Shown here piece by piece: positions 1 through 4,975 of a stretch of DNA of 5,692 nt. The notes below the pieces were generated by a model. The model worked only from the letters and a program-made list of their open reading frames with translations, was not told the DNA's origin and searched no databases. This DNA comes from Clostridiales bacterium (GTDB lineage Bacteria; Bacillota; Clostridia; Oscillospirales; Acutalibacteraceae), in the NCBI GenBank assembly GCA_012522615.1, contig JAAYKB010000179.1, forward strand, positions 1-5,692, read 5' to 3'. Positions within the stretch are counted from its first letter, which is position 1. Every line of letters starts with the position of its first letter. The translations under genes and the position numbers were made by a program.

Positions 1-60
1 CGGGTCAGGATGACCCTGCTCGGCGGCAGAATTGTTTACCGCGACGGTAAGATAATATAA
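1..60 (+). CDS. C-terminal tail of an amidohydrolase-like protein (5' partial)
   Basis: Frame 1 is open from the window edge to a TAA at 58-60 and gives 19 residues ending MTLLGGRIVYRDGKII. A short beta-rich ending of the form 'MT-hydrophobic-x-GG-R/K-IVY-x-DG' is typical of the last strands of metal-dependent amidohydrolases, where the chain returns to the small beta-sandwich domain beside the TIM barrel. The catalytic part lies upstream of the window, so substrate and subfamily cannot be named. The gene is co-directional with the ABC operon but separated by about 157 nt that hold a hairpin and a new promoter, so it is probably a separate transcription unit. The assignment rests on a very short tail and is moderate at best. 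Confidence 0.5.
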   Translation, partial: RVRMTLLGGRIVYRDGKII

Positions 61-84
61 ACGCCGATTGCGGAAGATGGTTTT

Positions 85-120
85 GGAAGCGAGGGGAGCG
101 GGAATGTTGTCCTCGTTTCT
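85..120 (+). terminator. Possible weak terminator hairpin after the upstream gene
   Basis: The left arm at 85-94 pairs with the right arm at 111-120 over about 10 bp with two G-T wobbles, leaving a 16-nt loop. It lies 25 nt after the TAA of the upstream gene and before the operon promoter, which is the expected place for a terminator. The following bases (TTAATATAT) are AT-rich but not a clean T-run, so termination would be weak. It could also be a chance hairpin. Confidence 0.3.
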
Positions 121-150
121 TAATATATGATTAATACTTGATTAAGCCGG

Positions 151-178
151 TTGAAATATTAGGAAAATAATGTATAAT
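151..178 (+). promoter_or_regulatory. Sigma-A promoter of the ABC transporter operon
   Basis: TTGAAA at 151-156 and TATAAT at 173-178 are separated by 16 nt. The -10 box is a perfect consensus match and the -35 box matches five of six positions. Transcription would begin near 185, giving a leader of about 33 nt before the TTG start at 218. The promoter overlaps an upstream in-frame ATG at 170, so that ATG cannot be the normal start. Confidence 0.75.
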
Positions 179-202
179 AAATCAAGCATTACTAACAGGT
201 TT

Positions 203-210
203 AAAGGAGG
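203..210 (+). promoter_or_regulatory. Shine-Dalgarno site deciding the TTG start of the anchored protein
   Basis: AAAGGAGG is a near-perfect anti-16S match, followed by a 7-nt T-rich spacer and TTG at 218. It is the strongest ribosome binding site before the gene and sets the start downstream of the ATG at 170. Confidence 0.85.
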
Positions 211-217
211 AGTTTTT

Positions 218-931
218 TTGACCATACGCAACGTCATACGCAGGGTGAACCGCGGTATAGTCCTTGCCGTGCTTCTTGTTTTGGGACTGATCGGCTATCT
301 GGTATACGACAACGCCCGGTTTAATAATACCGAGAAGGACGCAATTAAGAATATGCTGGAGGAATATGCGTCGGTCGCCGGCGACTTGAACATACTGCCT
401 GACCAAGAGCGCGTGCCCGGTAAAAAGCCGTCCGAGGAGGCGGTCAAGAAAAAGCTGGAAGAAAACAGGGCTGTGCTCGAAAAATATCTTACGACCTTGA
501 AAGAGTATGAATCGCAGTATAATGACGCGGTCAGAAGTCTTGAAACGATTTTCAAGGAAAACGCGGAAAGCTGCGCCTATGTTACCGATTGCGAATTTAC
601 GGTAACTTCGGTCAAAAATCTGAAAAAGAACGGGCCGAGGCATGCGCTCGCTGATATTGATATTAAGGTAAATATGAAAACCATAGGTAAACCAGGCTTT
701 TTCACCATGACCGGCGAACAGAGTACAAGCGGCGATCGTTTTTACGTTTATCACGAAAAAGGCGAGTTCGAATCTGAACCTGAGACCGAAAATGAAATCG
801 ATACAAAGACCTATACATATTCGTGGGAGTATTCATTATATCGTGCCCAGCTTGAAAAGACGGACGGCAGATGGAAAATCGCAAGTGCATACAGTTCAAG
901 CTATTCAATGGGAAAGCTGGTGGAAGAATAA
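218..931 (+). CDS. Membrane-anchored extracytoplasmic protein of unknown function, ABC-operon partner
   Basis: I do not recognise a named family. The 237-residue product starts at TTG 218. It has a short basic N-terminus (RNVIRRVNR), one membrane span at about residues 13-31 with no following signal-peptidase-like AXA site or lipobox, and then a soluble domain expected outside the cell. Residues about 35-110 are rich in Glu, Lys and Ala and look helical, possibly coiled coil. Two cysteines at about 119 and 125 could form a disulfide. The C-terminal part is beta-rich and ends in an aromatic 'YSLYRAQLEKTDGRWKIAS' stretch, a pattern seen at the end of NTF2-like/DUF4829-type domains; that link is only suggestive. 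Its stop codon shares a base with the ATPase start, so it is co-translated with an ABC transporter and probably acts as a partner or sensor for it. Confidence 0.75.
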   Translation: MTIRNVIRRVNRGIVLAVLLVLGLIGYLVYDNARFNNTEKDAIKNMLEEYASVAGDLNILPDQERVPGKKPSEEAVKKKLEENRAVLEKYLTTLKEYESQYNDAVRSLETIFKENAESCAYVTDCEFTVTSVKNLKKNGPRHALADIDIKVNMKTIGKPGFFTMTGEQSTSGDRFYVYHEKGEFESEPETENEIDTKTYTYSWEYSLYRAQLEKTDGRWKIASAYSSSYSMGKLVEE

Positions 932-1860
932 TGGAGAAGGTATTAAAGGTCAGCAACCTGAACAAGAGGATGGGCAACCGCCAGATTATAGACAATCTAT
1001 CTTTTGAGACATACGCCGGCGAGGTGTTCGGATTTTTGGGCCCGAACGGAGCGGGCAAAACCACCACAATCAAGATGATAATGGGGCTCCTCAGCATTGA
1101 CGAGGGAGAGATCGAGATTTGCGGTCACAATGTTACCCGTCGTTTTGAGACCGCCATGGAGAATGTCGGCGGGATTGTGGAAAATCCCGAAACCTATACA
1201 TATCTGACCGGAATGCAGAACCTCCGTCAGTATAAGAGGATGCGTAAAGGGGTTACCGAGGAACGCCTGAGGGAGGTCGTGAGACTGGTCGGTCTTGAGA
1301 ACCGCATCAATGAAAAGGTTAAGCGGTATTCCCTCGGTATGAAGCAGAGGCTGGGTCTTGCGCAGGCCATCATGCACCACCCCAAGCTGCTTGTCATGGA
1401 CGAACCGACCAACGGGCTTGATCCCGCGGGAATCAGGGAGATGCGCGACATCTTCAAGCGCCTTGCCCATGAGGAAGGGGTGGCCGTCTTTGTGTCAAGT
1501 CATCTGCTTTCCGAGATGGAGCTTATGTGCGACCGGGTCGGAATTATCGCAAACGGCAGGCTTTTGGGAGTCAAGCCCGTAAACGAGCTGATAATGCAGG
1601 CCCAGGGGAACCAGAGGGTTATGAGATATACCGTCAATGACCTTCCCGCCGCCCTGAAGGTGGTCGGCGACAACCGGCTTGAGCCCTTCAACGTCAATGA
1701 AAGGAGCTTTGATGTAGCGGTGGAAAGCGACGAACAGCTCGGACGGCTCGGTATCGCGCTGGCATCCGCGGGAATATGGGTACTTGAGGTGACACGGCAG
1801 GGGCAGCACCTTGAGGACGTCTTTATTGAAATTACCGGGGGAGGCGACCAGATTGCGTAA
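931..1860 (+). CDS. ABC transporter ATP-binding protein, BcrA/lantibiotic-export-like
   Basis: This 309-residue cytoplasmic ATPase would power the membrane permease encoded next. Walker A GPNGAGKT lies at residues 37-44, the signature YSLGMKQR (a variant of LSGGQ) at 133-140, Walker B LLVMDEP at 153-159, the D-loop NGLDPAG follows at 161-167, and the switch histidine is H191. The Q-loop region reads GGIVENPETYTYLTG, with Glu where many ABC proteins have Gln; this is the pattern of the bacitracin/lantibiotic (BcrA-type) and related ABC-2 exporter ATPases. About 100 residues follow the nucleotide-binding core, as in DUF4162-type tails. The ATG at 931 overlaps the previous stop (TAATG), which favours it over an in-frame ATG at 871 lying inside the upstream gene; its own ribosome site (GGTGG at 919-923) is weak, so translational coupling is likely. 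The substrate is unknown. Confidence 0.93.
   Translation: MEKVLKVSNLNKRMGNRQIIDNLSFETYAGEVFGFLGPNGAGKTTTIKMIMGLLSIDEGEIEICGHNVTRRFETAMENVGGIVENPETYTYLTGMQNLRQYKRMRKGVTEERLREVVRLVGLENRINEKVKRYSLGMKQRLGLAQAIMHHPKLLVMDEPTNGLDPAGIREMRDIFKRLAHEEGVAVFVSSHLLSEMELMCDRVGIIANGRLLGVKPVNELIMQAQGNQRVMRYTVNDLPAALKVVGDNRLEPFNVNERSFDVAVESDEQLGRLGIALASAGIWVLEVTRQGQHLEDVFIEITGGGDQIA
1837..1844 (+). promoter_or_regulatory. Shine-Dalgarno site deciding the TTG start of the permease
   Basis: GGGGGAGG lies inside the end of the ATPase gene, 8 nt before TTG 1853. It favours this start over the in-frame TTG at 1811, which has no comparable site and would add 14 residues that the membrane topology does not need. Confidence 0.8.
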
Positions 1861-3229
1861 GGTTTTTAATGTTGTTGTCAATGAATATATCAAGATATTC
1901 GCCAAGATTTCCACCAAGATTATGCTTGCCTGTATTGTTTTGCTCGCGGTGTTCTGGAGCGTGGGCTCGTACATTGACTATTACCGAAGATACTCGGATA
2001 CAATGGGCGAGCTGGATTATGAAGAGCTGAAAATGAGGAATGGCGGCTCAGAGGATGCTATGTATGACGAGATGAAGGAGTTGGGCATCAAATACGCGGA
2101 TGATTGGCGGTATGAAGCTTATCAGAGGGTTTATTATGATTTATATTGGGCTGAAAATCAGCAGCCGCCCGCATCCGAGCAAGAAATCGAAGAGGCCAAA
2201 AAGAGGTATGAGCGGTTTAAGAAAACAATAACCGACAATGACTTCAAGGAGTATATCCGGCTGCAGATAGAGAAGACGGAACAGAACCGGGATATGCCGG
2301 AGGGCGAAAAGGAGTTGGAGCTTTGGAAGCTGCAGTATCAACTCGACCATGATATTCCGCCTACAAGCCATAATAAGCTGTATCAGGCCCTGACGGAATA
2401 TTCCCGTGCAAAATACGAGATTGCAGGGATTGAGCAGCAGCCGTCCGAAGCGCAGGACAAGAAGAGGCTCGGCGAGCTGAAAGAAGATGAAGCAATCTTC
2501 AAATATGTGCTGGACAAGAAGATTGAAAGCTACATTATTCCCGACAGAACAAACAATTATTATGACGCCGACGGGTTTTGGTCGGTGTTCAGCAACTCCG
2601 TAATGCTGCTGATGGTTATTAATGTGCTTATCATCATCGTGGCGGGCAGTATCATCTCGGCCGAGTTTTCGTCGGGTACCGTCAAGTTTTTGCTTATCAA
2701 TCCGATTAAGCGCTGGAAGATACTTGTGGCTAAATACCTTTCGGTGCTTACCGTCGGTATCGTCATGCTGGTTATATACTACATATTCAACCTTATATTG
2801 AACGGCATATTCTTCGGGTTCGGGGATATCGTCGCGCCGTCGCTGACCTTTGCCGCAGGCAAGGTTAGGGTAGGCTCCGGCCTGCTTTATGTGGCTTGGA
2901 AGTACATTCTCGGCAGCGTCGGCGTGCTCACAATGGCGACCTTCGCCTTTGCGGTGTCATCCCTTGTCCGCAACTCGGCGCTGGCAATAGGGCTCGGGGT
3001 GTTCCTGATGCTTTCGGGGTATGGCGCGGTGTTTGTGCTTGCGGAAGGGTTCAATATGGATTGGGCAAGGTATATCCTGTTTGCCAACACCGATATTAAC
3101 CTAATAATCTCCCAGCAGACCCCGTTCCTGGGTCATACCGTCACCTTTGCCCTGATTGTAATCGCGGTATATATGGTTGTGTTTCTGCTTACGGCGTGGG
3201 ACGCCTTTGTCCGCCGGGACGTGAAATAA
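1853..3229 (+). CDS. ABC-2-type permease with a large extracytoplasmic loop
   Basis: The 458-residue product is the membrane partner of the ATPase, whose gene it overlaps by 8 nt. Starting at TTG 1853, residues 1-19 form a cytoplasmic amphipathic lead (RKVFNVVVNEYIKIFAKIS), followed by a first span at about 20-40. A loop of roughly 200 residues (41-244) then follows, rich in Glu, Lys, Tyr and Gln and probably largely helical, expected outside the cell. Five further spans lie near 245-269, 295-320, 343-370, 375-397 and 427-448. Between spans 2 and 3 is the cytoplasmic AEFSSGTVKFLL...NPIKRWKILVAKYL segment, a hallmark of ABC-2 permeases thought to contact the ATPase. The last residues are basic (FVRRDVK). 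Six spans with one big loop after the first is the layout of BcrB/NatB-like exporters, but the loop is longer than in simple BcrB proteins. Family is confident; substrate is unknown. Confidence 0.88.
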   Translation: MRKVFNVVVNEYIKIFAKISTKIMLACIVLLAVFWSVGSYIDYYRRYSDTMGELDYEELKMRNGGSEDAMYDEMKELGIKYADDWRYEAYQRVYYDLYWAENQQPPASEQEIEEAKKRYERFKKTITDNDFKEYIRLQIEKTEQNRDMPEGEKELELWKLQYQLDHDIPPTSHNKLYQALTEYSRAKYEIAGIEQQPSEAQDKKRLGELKEDEAIFKYVLDKKIESYIIPDRTNNYYDADGFWSVFSNSVMLLMVINVLIIIVAGSIISAEFSSGTVKFLLINPIKRWKILVAKYLSVLTVGIVMLVIYYIFNLILNGIFFGFGDIVAPSLTFAAGKVRVGSGLLYVAWKYILGSVGVLTMATFAFAVSSLVRNSALAIGLGVFLMLSGYGAVFVLAEGFNMDWARYILFANTDINLIISQQTPFLGHTVTFALIVIAVYMVVFLLTAWDAFVRRDVK

Positions 3230-3262
3230 TAGTATAACCCATTTCCCCCCGTTTGGGCGTGG

Positions 3263-3303
3263 AGCAGGCCGCTGACAAGCAACAAGGTCGGCGGTCTGTT
3301 TTT
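3263..3303 (+). terminator. Rho-independent terminator of the ABC operon
   Basis: Arms at 3265-3276 and 3287-3298 pair over 12 bp with two G-T wobbles around a 10-nt loop, and TTTTT follows at 3299-3303. It lies 35 nt after the permease stop in the correct orientation. Confidence 0.8.
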
Positions 3304-3341
3304 GTATGAGCCCCCGACTGTGTCGGGGGCTCATACAAAAA
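3299..3341. repeat. Perfect 20-bp inverted repeat with a 3-nt loop
   Basis: Arms 3299-3318 and 3322-3341 are exact reverse complements around TGT. The core is GC-rich (GAGCCCCCGAC) and the outer ends are T-run/A-run. Because the T-run is 5' and the A-run 3' on both strands, it is not by itself a standard terminator. It shares its left base with the T-run of the plus-strand terminator and its right base with the A-run of the next hairpin. It may serve as a barrier between convergent operons, a cruciform, or a copy of a dispersed palindromic repeat. Confidence 0.85.
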
Positions 3342-3382
3342 AGGCATAATCCCGCAGCTTACCCCACAGGATTATGCCTTTT
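3337..3382 (-). terminator. Bidirectional terminator, main terminator of the minus-strand operon
   Basis: Arms 3339-3352 and 3369-3382 (AAAAGGCATAATCC and its exact complement) form a 14-bp stem with a 16-nt loop. On the minus strand the stem runs into six T (complement of 3342-3337), and on the plus strand it ends in TTTT at 3379-3382. It can therefore stop the URO-D/mutarotase transcript and act as a second stop for the ABC operon. Confidence 0.8.
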
Positions 3383-3568
3383 CTAAGCCAAAACTAAAGA
3401 TTATCCGCCACGTCCTCAACATACATTTATATGAATAATTGCCAAATACAACCACAAGATTCTGTGCAAAAGGTAGAACATGGAAATTGTTATTGACATT
3501 GAAACGGATATGTGATATTATAACACCGGAGGCGAAACAAAAGGGCAGGCATCCGCATAAAAAGTATC
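3383..3568. other. Non-coding gap downstream of the mutarotase gene
   Basis: The stretch between the bidirectional terminator and the mutarotase stop is AT-rich and holds no convincing gene: open frames here have no ribosome binding site and low-complexity translations. It would be the 3' untranslated region of the minus-strand operon, unusually long at about 190 nt before the terminator. The only notable content is a promoter-like sequence on the plus strand at 3493-3521. Confidence 0.6.
3493..3521 (+). promoter_or_regulatory. Near-consensus sigma-A promoter directed antisense to the minus operon
   Basis: TTGACA at 3493-3498 and TATTAT at 3516-3521 are separated by 17 nt, so 11 of 12 consensus positions match with ideal spacing. 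Transcription would start near 3528 and run into the antisense strand of the mutarotase and URO-D-like genes. No plus-strand gene with a usable ribosome site follows: the GGAGG at 3528-3532 sits on the predicted start point and has no start codon 5-12 nt after it. It could make an antisense RNA or be a chance or relict promoter. Confidence 0.5.
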
Positions 3569-3892
3569 CTAATCCAAATGAAAGACCTCTTGCATATCGG
3601 CCCACCATTCGTTTTGGTCTGCCGAGTCAATCGGCTGCTGACACGGCTTGCACACCGACCACCATTCCTGCGTCTTGGGGTCGGCCGCCATCTTTTCCAT
3701 ATCCTCTTGGTAGTTATCCCCGACATATTCAAAATAGGCGAACAGGTAATTATCCCGCAGGAAGATTGAATAGTTTCTTATGTTGCATTCGGTAATCTTC
3801 TTGAGTACATCCGGCCAGACATTCGCGTGGAGCTCGACATATTGCTCCATCTTTTCCGGCTTGATTTTGATTACTTGGCCCATTCTCTTCAA
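3569..3892 (-). CDS. rhaM: L-rhamnose mutarotase (RhaM/DUF718 family)
   Basis: This 107-residue cytoplasmic enzyme would interconvert the alpha and beta anomers of L-rhamnose or a similar deoxy-sugar, feeding the isomerase. Family marks in order are MKRMGQVIKIKPEKMEQY at the N-terminus, LHANVWPDV with the conserved catalytic-type His (residue 22), the NYSIF segment with the conserved Tyr (residue 41), LFAYFEYVG, the tandem Trp of EWW (77-78), and the C-terminal EVFHLD. The length matches the roughly 104-residue E. coli enzyme, and His22/Tyr41 fall at the same numbers as in that protein. The TTG at 3892 is chosen because AAGGAG lies 8 nt before it; a GTG at 3901 overlaps that site, and an ATG at 3883 is too far away. 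It begins 14 nt after the URO-D-like gene and ends the operon. No rhamnose isomerase or kinase is in view, so the exact sugar is inferred from the family. Confidence 0.88.
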   Translation of the reverse strand: MKRMGQVIKIKPEKMEQYVELHANVWPDVLKKITECNIRNYSIFLRDNYLFAYFEYVGDNYQEDMEKMAADPKTQEWWSVCKPCQQPIDSADQNEWWADMQEVFHLD

Positions 3893-3900
3893 AGCAGACA

Positions 3901-3906
3901 CTCCTT
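3901..3906 (-). promoter_or_regulatory. Shine-Dalgarno site deciding the TTG start of the mutarotase gene
   Basis: On the minus strand AAGGAG (3906 down to 3901) sits in the 14-nt gap after the URO-D-like stop codon and 8 nt before TTG 3892. It overlaps the GTG at 3901, which rules that codon out as the likely start. Confidence 0.75.
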
Positions 3907-4938
3907 CTACCGATTATTTACAGCCCTGCGAATGGCTTCGATGTTTTCGGGCGGGACATCGGGCAATATGGCCTCGTGGCTGGGAGAGACTATTAAGCCT
4001 GTCGGGAAAATGCGGCACAGCTCCCTGACCTTTTGGGCGATCTCCTCCGCGCTGCCGTTTACAAGCAGATGCTGGGCGTCCACCCCGCCGCAAAATGAGA
4101 CCCTGTCCCCGAACCCGAGCTTCAGCGATTGGGGCTCCATTCCCTTGGCCATGGCCTGAATGGGATGGATGACGTCGGCTCCGCAGTCTATCAAATCGTC
4201 AATCACCTCGGAAATAGCGCCGCAGGAGTGATGGATTACAGTCAGGCCGTATTCCTTTGCCTGTTCAATGATTTTTCTTGTACCTTTAAAAACAAATCTC
4301 CTTAAATCCTCGGGGGATAGTATAAGACCGGTTTGCGTGCCGAAATCGTTTCCTATCAGGACCGCGTCAAGCCTGCCTTTTACGGCTTCGAAAAATATCC
4401 TGTTTGCCTTCAGGTAAAAGTCGGTTATCCTGTCAATCACGGCGTCAAACAGTTCGGGACAGGTTTTCATCTTGACCAAAGCGTCTTCCATCCCGAAGGC
4501 GGCGCAGGCGTCCTGAAAATGCGCGGACCATATGACGGCCATAACCGGATACCCTTCGGGCGCCTGATTGACAACCCTTTTGCATTCCTCGGTACTGATA
4601 TACCTTTCGGGGTCGGGCCAATCGAACAGGTCAACCGCCTCGGGCTCCTCGTAATGCTCGAAAAACCCCGGCGCCGTCAGTGTCCTTTCCTGAATAACCG
4701 CGTCCTTTTTGGCAAAGTCGAAAGCCGAATAGATTGCGTCGGAATAGGGGGAATGATAGGGCATTTCAACCGTCCAGATGTCATCGTCGATTTTCAACTT
4801 CAAATCGGTATAGTTTGTGACGCCGAAATAGTCATAAAGGATTGGAAGCGCCTCATCGGTTGGCATCCCGAGCCAAAAGGCCGGCCTGTCGACCTGCTTT
4901 CTGGCTATCGTCGCAAAAAACCTTTCTCTTGTATTCAT
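3907..4938 (-). CDS. URO-D/MtaA-like family protein, complete (not HemE)
   Basis: The 343-residue protein has the uroporphyrinogen decarboxylase fold family (PF01208-type) layout. It opens with NTRERFFATIARKQVDRPA, a form of the usual 'T-x-x-E-R-hydrophobic ... DRP' start, then IGNDFGTQTGLILSP (195-209), HHSCG (236-240), GADVIHPIQ (253-261), FCGGVD (282-287) and SPSHEAI...DVPPENI (318-333). The RQAGRY porphyrin motif of true HemE is absent. The H-x-C-G motif is that of the zinc-dependent cobamide methyltransferase branch (MtaA, MtbA, CmuA). At the C-terminal position where MtaA-type proteins supply a further Cys, this protein has His321 nearby instead. Candidate roles are methyl transfer or demethylation in catabolism of a small substrate; the actual reaction is unknown. 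ATG 4938 has only a modest ribosome site (GAGTGGG). It lies 37 nt after a paralogue and 14 nt before the mutarotase gene, in one operon. Confidence 0.85.
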   Translation of the reverse strand: MNTRERFFATIARKQVDRPAFWLGMPTDEALPILYDYFGVTNYTDLKLKIDDDIWTVEMPYHSPYSDAIYSAFDFAKKDAVIQERTLTAPGFFEHYEEPEAVDLFDWPDPERYISTEECKRVVNQAPEGYPVMAVIWSAHFQDACAAFGMEDALVKMKTCPELFDAVIDRITDFYLKANRIFFEAVKGRLDAVLIGNDFGTQTGLILSPEDLRRFVFKGTRKIIEQAKEYGLTVIHHSCGAISEVIDDLIDCGADVIHPIQAMAKGMEPQSLKLGFGDRVSFCGGVDAQHLLVNGSAEEIAQKVRELCRIFPTGLIVSPSHEAILPDVPPENIEAIRRAVNNR

Positions 4939-4975
4939 ATCAACCCACTCATCCGTACTGAGATTAAAAAAATCC

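Noticed and set aside
170..217. ATG start at 170 for the first operon gene
   Set aside because: It overlaps the -10 box at 173-178 and would lie upstream of the predicted transcript start; a strong ribosome site points to TTG 218.
871..930. ATG at 871 as the ATPase start
   Set aside because: The 20 extra residues lie inside the upstream gene, do not look like ABC N-terminus, and the TAATG overlap at 931 gives a standard coupled start.
3299..3341. Central palindrome as a stand-alone terminator
   Set aside because: On either strand the stem is followed by A rather than T, the reverse of the normal arrangement, so only the flanking hairpins are called terminators.
3439..3795. Plus-strand open frame downstream of the antisense promoter
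   Set aside because: No ribosome site, low-complexity translation rich in Pro, Arg and Thr, and most of it mirrors the well-supported mutarotase gene on the other strand.
3907..4938. True uroporphyrinogen decarboxylase HemE
   Set aside because: The N-terminal RQAGRY motif is absent and the HHSCG motif fits the methyltransferase-like branch; no haem genes are adjacent.
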